A DNA stretch of 64,000 nt from Marinoscillum pacificum (GTDB lineage: Bacteria > Bacteroidota > Bacteroidia > Cytophagales > Cyclobacteriaceae), in assembly GCF_024714495.1 (NCBI RefSeq), contig NZ_JAMZMJ010000010.1, positions 148,633 through 212,632 on the forward strand, written 5' to 3'. A program made the position numbers and the translations under genes. Below the pieces are notes generated by a model. That model was given only the letters and a program-made list of their open reading frames with translations. It had not been told where the DNA came from and did no database searches. This document shows, one piece after another, positions 7,645-16,798 of the stretch. Within the stretch, counting starts at the first letter, position 1. Each line of letters opens with the position of its first letter.

Positions 7645-8547
7645 TTGCAAGGATTAAACAAACAGGTATTGACTAATTTATTAATGGGTTTTGCCCATGG
7701 ATATGACATTGGGGATCTAGAAGTTTTTATCAAGAGCTTAAAAGCTCATGGATTTTCTGGTGAAGCGGTTCTATTCACCAACAAAATCAACACCACGAAA
7801 CGAAAGGAAATTTACCAGACCTATAGTGTTACCTGCATTGACTCAAAGGATCCTGTTTTCAAGAAAACACTAAAAGATCAACCAATAATTGATCAGTTGT
7901 TGCCCGCTATAAGGAGATACCTGATTTACGAGAGCTACCTCAATTCAGGCCAAGAGTATGGCAATGTGTTTATCTCCGACACAAGAGATGTATTATTTCA
8001 AGGAAATCTAGATGATTATGAAGTGAAGGATGAGCTTCATGTTTTTTTAGAACGCGATAACAATTCCATTGTGGAAAACTCATTTAATCGAAATTGGATA
8101 CTCAATGGTTACGGTGAAGAAGGTCTTGCTCTGATTGGGAATAAAACCATTTCTTGTTCTGGGTTTACTTTTGGTAGCCATAAACAAATGGCCAATTACC
8201 TCAAACTCATGAGCGATGAGATTGTCAAGTTTCACAATACTCAACCTAAAATAATCGGTGGTATTGATCAGGGATTTCACAATTACCTGGTGCACACCAA
8301 TAAAATTGACAACTGTATCATACACCCCAACAAAACCTTTGGTGTTATTACTTGCGGACGGGAAAGCAATCTCAAATTAAAGGATGGGATAATCCTAGAT
8401 GACAATGAGTGTGTTCAAACAATCGTACATCAATACGACAGGAACACAGATATCTACAAAGAGCTAAACCCATACCGATACAATAAAGAACAAGAGATCA
8501 AAAGGAAGCGGGAGTCTAAATCATTTTGGTCAAGATTATTCAACTAA
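7645..8547 (+). CDS. Putative glycosyltransferase with SDTRDVLFQ motif
   Basis: About 300 residues. I do not recognise a named family with certainty, but the block VFISDTRDVLFQGN (an acidic, DxD-like site) followed by a conserved CSGFTFGSHKQM-type segment and GGIDQGFHNYL resembles GT-A glycosyltransferases of surface polysaccharide loci. The start is uncertain: TTG at 7645, TTG at 7669 or ATG at 7684. The ATG would cut into the predicted first beta-strand (NLLMGFAHGY), so an upstream TTG is preferred. It probably transfers a sugar onto a glycan in the cytoplasm; donor and acceptor are unknown. Confidence 0.6.
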   Translation: MQGLNKQVLTNLLMGFAHGYDIGDLEVFIKSLKAHGFSGEAVLFTNKINTTKRKEIYQTYSVTCIDSKDPVFKKTLKDQPIIDQLLPAIRRYLIYESYLNSGQEYGNVFISDTRDVLFQGNLDDYEVKDELHVFLERDNNSIVENSFNRNWILNGYGEEGLALIGNKTISCSGFTFGSHKQMANYLKLMSDEIVKFHNTQPKIIGGIDQGFHNYLVHTNKIDNCIIHPNKTFGVITCGRESNLKLKDGIILDDNECVQTIVHQYDRNTDIYKELNPYRYNKEQEIKRKRESKSFWSRLFN

Positions 8548-8619
8548 TCCTGTATCAAAGCAGACGGAAAACCTCTTCTAAGACTTATAGATACTCTAGA
8601 TCAAAATACTGTAACTCTT

Positions 8620-9333
8620 TTATTTTTTTGATTTCAATGCTATAATGGAACAATAGATTGACCAATAAGGCATCTTGAAAAGCAGAAGTAAGGAGTACTT
8701 TAAAAAATCGAATAATCGAAAGGGCTTTTGCCAGGCAAGGCGTAAGTATTCGCTAAATTTTTCGGTGATCCCATTTAAATGCGAAGCTGTTCCCCAGGGA
8801 CCTACCTGAATGGCTCTTCCAGGCACTAAAGCAAAGGCTTTATCTGTACTAGACCGCAAAAGTCTATCTCCAAAGATTCCAGTCCAAGGCTTTCTAGCCA
8901 TCAACTTAGCAAACTCCAAATTCATCGCATATGCATGACGATCATTGGTGCGAACCTTTATAATTCCAGAATATTCTGTTCGCTTGGCATAAGTGTCCTG
9001 CCTGAAATCAGGCTTGTGACCAAAATAAAAGACATCCCACTCTTGCTCATTTAGAAACTGCTGATAGCTAGACGGAGAGACTTTTGATAAAAAATGAACG
9101 TCATCCTCAAAGATCAGACAATTGCTTAGCTTGTTTTCAGCTATGTAGCAATAGACATCATAGTGAGCATTGAAACAACCTCGCTTAGAATCCTCAGTGT
9201 CAGGCTCATTTTTAAATACTTCAACAAACCCTTTCGGCAAACCTAAACTTTGCTCTATGTGAGCACACTTGAGTTGGATGAATGCTTCATCATTTTTAGT
9301 TGTCAGAAGTATAGCTTTGCTGAAAAATGTCAT
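8620..9333 (-). CDS. Glycosyltransferase family 25-like protein
   Basis: A 237-residue protein resembling the LPS glycosyltransferases of family GT25. The diagnostic block is GCFNAHYDVYCYIAENKLSN followed by CLIFEDDV, where GC..SH-type and EDDV residues form the nucleotide-sugar and metal site. In GT25 enzymes the acceptor is an outer-core or capsule sugar. The C-terminus is basic and hydrophobic (FLKYSLLLLFKMPYWSIY), which may hold the enzyme at the membrane. The gene stands alone on the minus strand between two plus-strand transferases. Confidence 0.72.
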   Translation of the reverse strand: MTFFSKAILLTTKNDEAFIQLKCAHIEQSLGLPKGFVEVFKNEPDTEDSKRGCFNAHYDVYCYIAENKLSNCLIFEDDVHFLSKVSPSSYQQFLNEQEWDVFYFGHKPDFRQDTYAKRTEYSGIIKVRTNDRHAYAMNLEFAKLMARKPWTGIFGDRLLRSSTDKAFALVPGRAIQVGPWGTASHLNGITEKFSEYLRLAWQKPFRLFDFLKYSLLLLFKMPYWSIYCSIIALKSKK

Positions 9334-9436
9334 CTAAAGAAATTAATCTTATTTAAGCTCAAAGATGTACAGAATTACATTCTTAACTTATCTGAATAAA
9401 TCATTAACCTATTGAAATAGGTATCTTCGCCACTGA

Positions 9437-10180
9437 ATGAGCGAAAAAGTGACCATATTGATCCCATCATGCGATGCATATGCCGATGCGTGGGAACCCT
9501 TTTTCTACTGCTTCAATAGATCATGGCCCGATTGTCCGTTTGAAAAAATCTTGATTTCGAACCATCTTGAAGCACCAGATACTAAAACCAAAACAATCAA
9601 AATTGGAGATGATAAAGGGTATTGTGACAACTTAATTTACGCTTTAGAACAGATCGATTCTGACTACATTATTCTCTGGCTCGAGGACTTATTATTGGCA
9701 GCAATACCAAAAGGTGACACTACAGTGATCATCAAGGAGGCCATACAAGCTAATGCTGGGTACTTAAGATTATGGCAAATTTCTAAAACCCAGGCCTCCT
9801 CATCAGATCTGTTTTATGAATTACCAAAAGACTCTAAGTTCAGAGTGAGCTTAAAACCTGCTTTGTGGAAAAAATCTGTTTTACTATCCCTACTTGTTCC
9901 TGGGGAATCTCCTCACGATCTAGAACGTAAAGGATCCATAAGATCAAATGAACTTCCAGAAAAGTTCTTATCTCTAACTAAAAATTCTGAGGAGTACAGG
10001 TTCAGTACAGTAAACCTGATTTACAGAGGTAAATACGAACAATCGGCACTTAATTACCTAAAAAAGATTGGCTTTGATATAAAGCCATCCAACAGAAAAA
10101 TAAAGCCGCAATTTCTTTATCTCCTTCAACACAGACTATTGAACCCAATTGCTCGGCTTTTCAAGTTACTAGGTAATTAG
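9437..10180 (+). CDS. Putative GT-A-type glycosyltransferase
   Basis: A 247-residue soluble protein. It starts with a nucleotide-binding-like strand (VTILIPSCDAYADAW) and has IILWLEDLLL where GT-A enzymes carry the DxD site, here reduced to ED. I recognise this pattern from transferases of polysaccharide gene clusters but cannot name a family. A TATCTTCG box 15 bp before the start is close to the TAnnTTTG promoter consensus. Its stop codon overlaps the stop of the convergent exostosin-like gene by 3 bp. Function as a glycosyltransferase is probable from fold-like features and context only. Confidence 0.5.
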   Translation: MSEKVTILIPSCDAYADAWEPFFYCFNRSWPDCPFEKILISNHLEAPDTKTKTIKIGDDKGYCDNLIYALEQIDSDYIILWLEDLLLAAIPKGDTTVIIKEAIQANAGYLRLWQISKTQASSSDLFYELPKDSKFRVSLKPALWKKSVLLSLLVPGESPHDLERKGSIRSNELPEKFLSLTKNSEEYRFSTVNLIYRGKYEQSALNYLKKIGFDIKPSNRKIKPQFLYLLQHRLLNPIARLFKLLGN

Positions 10181-11376
10181 CTTTTTAATATCCGCTGATA
10201 AACCGAGTACATGGTCATATAAAAAGCATCTCCAGGAACTGGTTTTTTGTGATACACAAAGTGTTTCAATGCCGCTTTTAAATGAAAACGCTTGTCTTCC
10301 CACTCCTGCGGAGTGATACCTTTAAGAATATCATACGACTGTTGGATTTTATCCATTGGGACCAAAACGGCAAACTTGGTCCAATCCAGCAAATCTGAAA
10401 ATGGCAGGGTATATTGTTCATAGACAACAACAGGAACAGCACCAAACCACATCCCTTCAAACAATCGTGGAGACCACTCGGAACTTCCTGGAAAATGAAA
10501 ATAATATTTAGACTGACTGTAATAAGTTAAATATTGTGCGAATGGAACATGATGATCTATCCATAAACACTCGTCCGTCCGTTTTTCATGCACCCAGCCT
10601 CTCTGACCGTAGATCATCCCAGCATAGTACCCAAAGTATTTACGTTGATCAAACGGTATATCGAAAGCATTTATGTCAGCTGCATATTTCGGAATCTTAT
10701 AATCCTTCATGCATACACTACTCACATCTTTTTGAGGGTTGAAGAAACCTCGCTTGGCATCAGCACTATTAACAACTAAATGTGCATGCTGAAACAAGTC
10801 GTTATTTACCTTCTCGAGAAATTCTGTACCCAGTTTGGATGAAAAATAAATATGTCTTTTCCCTTGCTCAAAATAGGCTGAATCAACTGCTCTGGCTATT
10901 GCTTTCTTTAAAAACCATTCTTCTAATTTCCTCTTCTGGTTGAACTCAAATTCTCCATCTGTTTTAGGATTAGGCTTTATTCGAAGGACCTGCAACAGCT
11001 TCCACCATATTTGCACCAGCATGTAGTACATATATGGAGTTGCTGGCAATACAAAAGCAGATGCTTTATGTTGATCTCTGGTGTAAAACTTAGTCTTCGT
11101 TAAGCTTTTTAAAAAGTAGTGTTCAACTAAATAGCCTCTATTAGCACTTATGGAAAAGGGAATTTGAAATCGAGATTCATATTTGTATACCTTAAACTCC
11201 TTTTCCATCTTTTGGAGTTCCCTGGCAAGATCATCAGCATTTCCACTCAAATAAATACCGAAAGCAGAAGAGGCTGGACGCAACTTCTCTAATCCATACT
11301 CATCGTGTATATGGGTTGATTTCCTTCCTTTCGGTCGAAAAACTATATAGCTAATTAATTTCTCTTTAATGGCCAC
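10177..11376 (-). CDS. Exostosin-like glycosyltransferase (GT47-type)
   Basis: A 399-residue protein with the layout of exostosin family transferases. It has an N-terminal KVYKYESRFQIP-type strand, then YLVEHYFLKSL followed by TRDQHKASAFVLPA, where family members have a T-x-D-P-x-x-A-x-x-F motif, and a C-terminal donor site block FHFPGSSEWSPRLFEGMWFG followed by AVPVVVYEQYTLPF and LLDWTKFAVLVP. Exostosins of animals and plants build heparan sulfate and xyloglucan or pectin; bacterial members occur in capsule loci. No membrane anchor is visible, so it should act in the cytoplasm. The start is GTG; no in-frame ATG fits. It is alone on its strand. Sugar specificity is unknown. Confidence 0.78.
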   Translation of the reverse strand: MAIKEKLISYIVFRPKGRKSTHIHDEYGLEKLRPASSAFGIYLSGNADDLARELQKMEKEFKVYKYESRFQIPFSISANRGYLVEHYFLKSLTKTKFYTRDQHKASAFVLPATPYMYYMLVQIWWKLLQVLRIKPNPKTDGEFEFNQKRKLEEWFLKKAIARAVDSAYFEQGKRHIYFSSKLGTEFLEKVNNDLFQHAHLVVNSADAKRGFFNPQKDVSSVCMKDYKIPKYAADINAFDIPFDQRKYFGYYAGMIYGQRGWVHEKRTDECLWIDHHVPFAQYLTYYSQSKYYFHFPGSSEWSPRLFEGMWFGAVPVVVYEQYTLPFSDLLDWTKFAVLVPMDKIQQSYDILKGITPQEWEDKRFHLKAALKHFVYHKKPVPGDAFYMTMYSVYQRILKS

Positions 11377-11456
11377 TTAATTGCAATGCTCTATCCACTG
11401 CAATATTAACGAGAATCTCATCGCTCAAGCATTTAGCTAAAGGCTAATTTATATGG

Positions 11457-11464
11457 TAGTTTTG
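11457..11464 (+). promoter_or_regulatory. Candidate -7 promoter box for ABC exporter
   Basis: TAGTTTTG matches the Bacteroidota -7 consensus TAnnTTTG, 43 bp upstream of the start at 11508. A TTTA at 11432-11435, 21 bp upstream of the -7 box, may serve as the -33 element (consensus TTTG). Confidence 0.45.
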
Positions 11465-11507
11465 CCCCGGCTTTAATTACCCAATAAGCAGATAATCAAA
11501 AAACACA

Positions 11508-13103
11508 ATGAGTTTCGTTTGGAAATACCTCAAAGGAAGTTTAACAGGATTAATCATCGCAACCTTAATGAGCACACTATCAGGTTTAGGAATAGTGTAC
11601 ATCATGCGAAGCTTTCACCAGGCAGTAAAAAAAGGATTGGATAACCCAACCATGTTTTTCACTTCTGTGGGCATTGGACTTCTCGTATTCATTGTATTTG
11701 GCCTTATTTCCGAAAAAACATTATCGAGAATCACCAATCGCATTATTCTTGAAATGCGTATTGACTTTAGTAATCTCATCTTCCAATCTGAATACGAAGA
11801 GGTAGAGGGTAAGAAGAAAGAGCTATTCTCCAGTATGATATCTGATATCAATGGGTTGTCTCGTATCATAGAGAAGTTGCCAGGAGCAAATAGGAACTTT
11901 GTCATCGCTCTGGCAGGAATCATATATCTGGTTACAATAAGCTGGCTACTCACACTCATCATGATCGCATTTTTTGGTGTGACGTATTTGATCATACTAC
12001 GACGCAATGTATTGGCATATAAACTCACTATGTCTTCCAGAAAAAGCTGGGATGCCGTCTACAACAACATTCATGACATTATCTATGGTATAAAAGAGCT
12101 GAGTCTCAACTCATCCCAAAAAGACACTTTTATAGAGAATCATCTAAAGAAATCAGGAGAAATAGAAGCTCAAAACAAAATCAGTTTAAGGTTCTTCAAT
12201 CAAGCAACAGGAAAGATGTCCGAAACAGTCATGATATTGGGTATTTGCTGCATGATCCTGCTGAGTATTTCAGTAGATGTTTTGAATATGTCTGCATTCG
12301 CGGAGTTTCTCACAATCTCTTTATTTATCGTCAATCCATTGTCCAGTGTCTCCAATTTCACCAAAGATCTGGTACCATTGAAAGTTTACACCACGCACAT
12401 ACAAGAAATAGGCATTGAACTTTCTAATGCGAAAGACGATTCACAAGAGGATAGAATAGAATTAGAGTCCATTAATCAATTCATCTCCTTACAAAACGCG
12501 GAATATACTTATCGACGAGGAGATGACTCCCATTTTCACCTTGGGCCTGTTTCTATGGAGATCCCAGCAAATCAAATTACCATAATATACGGCAGTAATG
12601 GCAGTGGTAAAACCACGCTATCAAAAGTTATCGCTGGTCTATACAAAATAGAAAAAGGCCAATTAGTTTACGGTAATGAGCAGATCAACAGAAATAACCT
12701 ACAGAGTTTTAGAAATAAGATATCTGCCGTATTTGCTGACAATCACCTTTTTAAGAACAACGATATCTCTCAGGATCAATTACCAAGAGTGCAAGAGCTA
12801 CTACAACTATTCTCTATAGACAATCACGTGCAAATAGAGAACAACACAGTGATTCATAAAGGTTTATCTACCGGACAATCTAAACGCCTGGCTTTAGTCC
12901 TTTCGATGATTGCAGAAAAAGAAATCTATATTTTTGATGAGTGGGCAGCCAATCAGGACCCTCAGTTTAAAAAAGCCTTTTACCATCAACTCATTCCTCA
13001 ACTCAAAGAGGAAGGAAAAACAGTCATTCTAATTACGCATGATGATCAGTACTTTGACATAGCAGATCACAAAATTCACTTACAAGAAGGCAAAGTCGTT
13101 TGA
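11508..13103 (+). CDS. ABC exporter, cyclic-peptide type (SyrD/PvdE family)
   Basis: A 531-residue half-transporter: an N-terminal membrane domain with about six helices (to roughly 290) fused to an ATPase domain. Walker A is GSNGSGKTT (362-370), the signature is LSTGQ (453-457), and Walker B IYIFDE (473-478) continues into EWAANQDPQFKKAFY. The DEWAANQDP block and the TVILITHDDQYF tail are hallmarks of the SyrD/PvdE exporters that move siderophore precursors, lipopeptides or cyclic peptides out of the cytoplasm. It lies alone between glycosyltransferase genes, with no NRPS, RiPP precursor or accessory membrane fusion protein visible. It could export a peptide, a lipid-linked glycan or the region's own lipid; the family suggests the first. 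Confidence 0.88.
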   Translation: MSFVWKYLKGSLTGLIIATLMSTLSGLGIVYIMRSFHQAVKKGLDNPTMFFTSVGIGLLVFIVFGLISEKTLSRITNRIILEMRIDFSNLIFQSEYEEVEGKKKELFSSMISDINGLSRIIEKLPGANRNFVIALAGIIYLVTISWLLTLIMIAFFGVTYLIILRRNVLAYKLTMSSRKSWDAVYNNIHDIIYGIKELSLNSSQKDTFIENHLKKSGEIEAQNKISLRFFNQATGKMSETVMILGICCMILLSISVDVLNMSAFAEFLTISLFIVNPLSSVSNFTKDLVPLKVYTTHIQEIGIELSNAKDDSQEDRIELESINQFISLQNAEYTYRRGDDSHFHLGPVSMEIPANQITIIYGSNGSGKTTLSKVIAGLYKIEKGQLVYGNEQINRNNLQSFRNKISAVFADNHLFKNNDISQDQLPRVQELLQLFSIDNHVQIENNTVIHKGLSTGQSKRLALVLSMIAEKEIYIFDEWAANQDPQFKKAFYHQLIPQLKEEGKTVILITHDDQYFDIADHKIHLQEGKVV

Positions 13104-13108
13104 TCAAG

Positions 13109-14098
13109 CTAGCCCTTACCTACTATTAATTCAAGATTCTTTTTTAACTGGACTAAATCAACAGACACATCCGCGTTTTTAGCTATGGAATTAACGCTAT
13201 TACTTAGCTGATAAAAGTAATCATGCTCCAAAGCTGAAGCCATCGAGAAATAGCAATTGTTGTGACTATCAACAGCGTTTCTGATCTCCAAAATTTTACC
13301 CCCTTTATGCATAAACAACATATTGGTTAACCCCGCTCCATGCAGACCTGCCAGAATTTTCGCTTCTGACATAATTTTTAACTGATCAGCCCAGCTATAA
13401 TCCTCAAAGTGATGAAGTTCAAAACCAAATTGCTCAAACAATAACATAACTTCCTTTTCATTCTTAATCTTACGAATAAGAGCTTTGGATCGACTAATGT
13501 AAACTTTTCGATGAGGTTTGGAATTCGTGTTCTTTATGAGTTTCGACCTTAATTCATTGATTAGCTCCTTATTGAAATTCCCCGGCTTAGCAGTGTAACT
13601 CGCCACGATCATTCTATCGACCTTGTAGACTCTATTGGAATTAAGTACAACAATAGGAAGACCCAAGGCGCTTAGAGACTCACGAACGAAATGAATTTGA
13701 TAATATTCACTTGGAATCAAAGCAGGAGCTTGATCGGCAGTTCGCGCATGGAGCAATAAACGTGTCATGCTATCTGAAAACCAATGAAAATAATTGGGGC
13801 TTCGATTATCCGAAAACCACACAGCTTCAGGTATCGAGTTCCATCCCCTCAAGAGCAAAAAGAACTTCGAGAATATTCGAAAGTTGGATTCTCTGCGTGC
13901 CATATAGTACTTGAAATATCTGGATAAACTCCATGGCTTAAACAAGATATAGTCAAACACAAATACGTTCGAAAGCTCTAATAAGTAAGATTTAGCAATT
14001 CGCTTTTCTAGCTCATGCTCAAACAAACCTCTATCCGTCTCTTTAAAATTGACAGGGAGTTTTCTTTTTACGATATGCTCTTTGAACAGGACTTTCAA
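13109..14098 (-). CDS. Glycosyltransferase family 61 protein (DUF563)
   Basis: A 329-residue protein with the GT61 pattern: YFHWFSDSMTRLLLHA in the middle, KVYISRSKALIRKIKNEKE, then the conserved C-terminal LAGLHGAGLTNMLFMHKGGK and ILEIR. Family members add xylose, arabinose or N-acetylglucosamine in eukaryotes and occur in bacterial capsule loci (CapA-like). The frame opens right after the stop of the upstream sulfotransferase gene, and the only workable start is TTG at 14098, 18 bp after that stop; no early ATG exists. It is the last gene of the minus-strand run from 19.7 kb. It probably adds a side sugar to the polysaccharide. Confidence 0.82.
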   Translation of the reverse strand: MKVLFKEHIVKRKLPVNFKETDRGLFEHELEKRIAKSYLLELSNVFVFDYILFKPWSLSRYFKYYMARRESNFRIFSKFFLLLRGWNSIPEAVWFSDNRSPNYFHWFSDSMTRLLLHARTADQAPALIPSEYYQIHFVRESLSALGLPIVVLNSNRVYKVDRMIVASYTAKPGNFNKELINELRSKLIKNTNSKPHRKVYISRSKALIRKIKNEKEVMLLFEQFGFELHHFEDYSWADQLKIMSEAKILAGLHGAGLTNMLFMHKGGKILEIRNAVDSHNNCYFSMASALEHDYFYQLSNSVNSIAKNADVSVDLVQLKKNLELIVGKG

Positions 14099-14116
14099 TC
14101 TAGTATTTCTAGAAAA

Positions 14117-15214
14117 TCACTTCTTTTTAAAAATAGTAAGCAACTTTGAAATCCCACTTTTTGATGATTTTTTCTTGGAATTTGCAACAAAATCATCAAA
14201 TGATCTCACGGCCCATTCTGATGACATATTCTGATAGGCAACAAGTAGACTAGATTGAGATTGTCGCAAGTTATTCTCTTCTTTGATGAGTTTCAATACA
14301 GCATCTTTTTCTATTCTATTGTCAGGGAGAAGCTCTTCCTCCGGGATATTGTACCTTCGACTAAATGAACTAGTTTCCGAGTGACTCTCTCCATCAATAT
14401 ACGCACAAAGTCTCTGGAATAAACTTGAAGTGGTCAACTGAACCTCATTCATGTCAGCAGAAATTTTCCTTAAAAAATGATTGTAACCATGCTGACCTAG
14501 CCGGTTTTTAAATTCATTGCTAGTCCTGTAAAAAGACTCCACTACTATTTCACTGAACGCAGGGTTTATCACATCAGGAGAATAACTCCCTTTGGCTAAG
14601 CCCGATTTATCACAGAAGTCTTCTATCAAGTCAAAAGATCTGTTTTTACTTGGCAAGGAATTAACAATTAGCTCAACATGATCATGACTTATCAAACTTT
14701 CTAATTTTAGAAACTCCTCACTCCATTTATATGGCTTGAGAGTCAACTTTTGTGAATCCAGAACAATGGCCATCAGATAAGCCTCCGTTCCTAAAAACAA
14801 ATTGGGTTCTAGTAGATTGGATTTAAGTATTTCATTAATGCTATCACTCATCTCAGGATTCCTAAACTCCCATTGATTAAACGCTGCAACTAATAACTTT
14901 GATGATGGGCGAACATATCCAATAATAGAAATACGATCAGCTTTTACCTGATCACAGATGAACTTTACAGCTCGGTGACATTCAAAAAAATACTCATGGC
15001 TGAGGATGGCAATATTCTTTTTCTTTAACAGTTCATTTACTTCGCTGATAAACTCTGCCAAATTGCTATCATCAGAATCAACACTCTGATTCATGAGATC
15101 AATCAATGGAGGAGAAACATGTCTGTAATGGTCCTTCCACTCACTTTTCAAAAAGTGTTGAATAGATGAAGAACCACATTTAGGAGGACCAATATGTAGA
15201 ATAAGGTGTGTCAT
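14117..15214 (-). CDS. Sulfotransferase-like P-loop protein
   Basis: A 365-residue protein. The N-terminus ILHIGPPKCGSSSIQHFL is a PAPS-binding 5'-phosphosulfate loop, and IIGYVRPSSKLLVAAFNQWE resembles the 3'-phosphate binding strand and helix with its R...S pair. These features fit a carbohydrate or lipid sulfotransferase. The rest of the protein is divergent and charged. It sits 18 bp upstream of the GT61 gene in the same run as several glycosyltransferases, so the natural reading is sulfation of the surface polysaccharide, which is common in marine bacteria. Sulfation activity has not been shown for this subgroup, and some homologues may only bind nucleotides. Confidence 0.72.
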   Translation of the reverse strand: MTHLILHIGPPKCGSSSIQHFLKSEWKDHYRHVSPPLIDLMNQSVDSDDSNLAEFISEVNELLKKKNIAILSHEYFFECHRAVKFICDQVKADRISIIGYVRPSSKLLVAAFNQWEFRNPEMSDSINEILKSNLLEPNLFLGTEAYLMAIVLDSQKLTLKPYKWSEEFLKLESLISHDHVELIVNSLPSKNRSFDLIEDFCDKSGLAKGSYSPDVINPAFSEIVVESFYRTSNEFKNRLGQHGYNHFLRKISADMNEVQLTTSSLFQRLCAYIDGESHSETSSFSRRYNIPEEELLPDNRIEKDAVLKLIKEENNLRQSQSSLLVAYQNMSSEWAVRSFDDFVANSKKKSSKSGISKLLTIFKKK

Positions 15215-15238
15215 TTAGGTCGAATGGATAAAAACTTC

Positions 15239-16018
15239 CTATGTGAATTTGTTTTTTAAGTAAATCATAAAATTCAAAAAAATCCTGACCAGCCATTTAG
15301 GATTGTTTACTTGAAAATCCATCTGAAACTCCGACAGCTTAGGGTTTGAAGCATAAAATAACCCTTCTTTATCATAAATGTATTTGTTTCTATCATGCAC
15401 AACTTGAACCCAATAAGCGTCACTTTTTCCGACCCTTAAATTAGTCTCTGTTCGCCAGTCTCCATGTATGCGAGCGAATACTGTTTCCATTGTCTTTACT
15501 TGCTCAACAACACTAATAAATGGATTGAATTTGGCATAGTAACTTTTTACTTCACCATTCAAAAAATTAACCTGATATCCTCTGCGAAGGTCTACCACTA
15601 ACTTATCTACTGGCTTTGCAAGAGTCTGAATTGCGTCAATAAAATCCTTATGAATGAGGTCGTCATTATCCATGCGAGTGGTAACCACATATTTGTCTTC
15701 ACTTAGCTGACCAGATATAAAGGATTTCAGATCGGACAACAAATTAGCTACACCATCAATAAATAGGGGTTGAAATAGGTCGTATTGAGACTCCAATTCT
15801 GAAATTTTGGTTCTCCACTTTTCATCCGTATCACTGTTAAATAGCACAATCCATTTAAAATTCTGGTTCGACTGAGCTTTTACAGATGGAAAACAATAAT
15901 TCTCAAATAAATCAAATCGATGAGTCATCCAACCATCATCCAAAATTGAATTGCCATTCTTATCTGAATCCCAATTTCTGGTTTTCACATTGAATCTGGT
16001 AATTAAAAAGTGTTTCAC
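15239..16018 (-). CDS. Rhamnosyltransferase-like protein
   Basis: A 259-residue protein that fits the putative rhamnosyltransferase family (Pfam PF11316 by pattern). It begins FLITRFNVKTRNWD, carries WMTHRFDLFENYCFPSVKAQ and FKWIVLFNSDTD, and has the acceptor/metal site TTRMDNDDLIHKDF. GT-A fold enzymes of this group are typical of O-antigen and capsule loci. The start is GTG at 16018, 4 bp after the preceding gene's stop. The rhamnose donor is taken from the family name and is not shown here. Confidence 0.72.
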   Translation of the reverse strand: MKHFLITRFNVKTRNWDSDKNGNSILDDGWMTHRFDLFENYCFPSVKAQSNQNFKWIVLFNSDTDEKWRTKISELESQYDLFQPLFIDGVANLLSDLKSFISGQLSEDKYVVTTRMDNDDLIHKDFIDAIQTLAKPVDKLVVDLRRGYQVNFLNGEVKSYYAKFNPFISVVEQVKTMETVFARIHGDWRTETNLRVGKSDAYWVQVVHDRNKYIYDKEGLFYASNPKLSEFQMDFQVNNPKWLVRIFLNFMIYLKNKFT

Positions 16019-16021
16019 TTA

Positions 16022-16792
16022 TCAGTCTATTCTTTTTACGTTCTTAGCGATTACCCCAAAATCACCACTATTGGCAACCAAAAGACCTTCTTTGATATTC
16101 TTTTTTGAAATTCTCTGATTATGCTCATTCATCCGCTTCCAGGTCATATTATGAGGAATAAATTTCTCATGCTTAATCGCCATGTTGTATAGTGGATCTT
16201 GATTTTTGATAATTTGGGTTCCGAATCGTTCTGCTCGTTTAATTAGATCACCATCCTGAAACCCCATAGGAAGAAAAGACTCATCATAGCCTCCCAATTC
16301 ATAAAATGTATTTTTTGTCAGAGCAATTCGTCCATAACTTCCATCAAGTTTCTTCTTGCTGTACTGCCAAAACAGAATCTCATTTGTTGCTTCACTAAAA
16401 TGTTTGATGATAAAATCTCCGCCATTCTTTCCGGTATAGTTATCACAATCCAAATTCACCAAAATATCACCCTCAGCTAACGCATGAGCGCAGTTCTTGG
16501 CTTTTGGCGAATGCCATTCTGGAAGATCATTACTGTGAAAAGCTTTGAGTTTTCCACTACCCAAAAAAGATTTAAACTCAGAACTTACCCAATCCACAAT
16601 TTCTAAATCATCTTGAAAATCAACAAGAACAAAATCCACATTCGGGTTTGCTTGATTGTCATTTAGGTTTTGCAGAAGTGTTTTTTTTAGATACGATTCA
16701 CGGTTTTTGTGTGTAATGCAAAAAGTAAGTGTCAGGTCATTTAAAGAACGACCTGTGAATGAGTTACCTCTATAATTCTTTCTAAAAAACAT
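16022..16792 (-). CDS. Glycosyltransferase family 2-like protein
   Basis: A 256-residue GT-A enzyme. LTFCITHKNRESYLKKTLLQ forms the first nucleotide-binding unit, LVNLDCDNYTG carries the DxD-type metal site, and LGGYDESFLPMGFQDGDLIK is the galactosyltransferase C-terminal (glyco_transf_7C-like) motif that orients the acceptor. It is soluble and so acts in the cytoplasm. It lies in a tight minus-strand run, 6 bp after the next gene upstream. Donor sugar unknown. Confidence 0.8.
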   Translation of the reverse strand: MFFRKNYRGNSFTGRSLNDLTLTFCITHKNRESYLKKTLLQNLNDNQANPNVDFVLVDFQDDLEIVDWVSSEFKSFLGSGKLKAFHSNDLPEWHSPKAKNCAHALAEGDILVNLDCDNYTGKNGGDFIIKHFSEATNEILFWQYSKKKLDGSYGRIALTKNTFYELGGYDESFLPMGFQDGDLIKRAERFGTQIIKNQDPLYNMAIKHEKFIPHNMTWKRMNEHNQRISKKNIKEGLLVANSGDFGVIAKNVKRID

Positions 16793-16798
16793 TTAATA

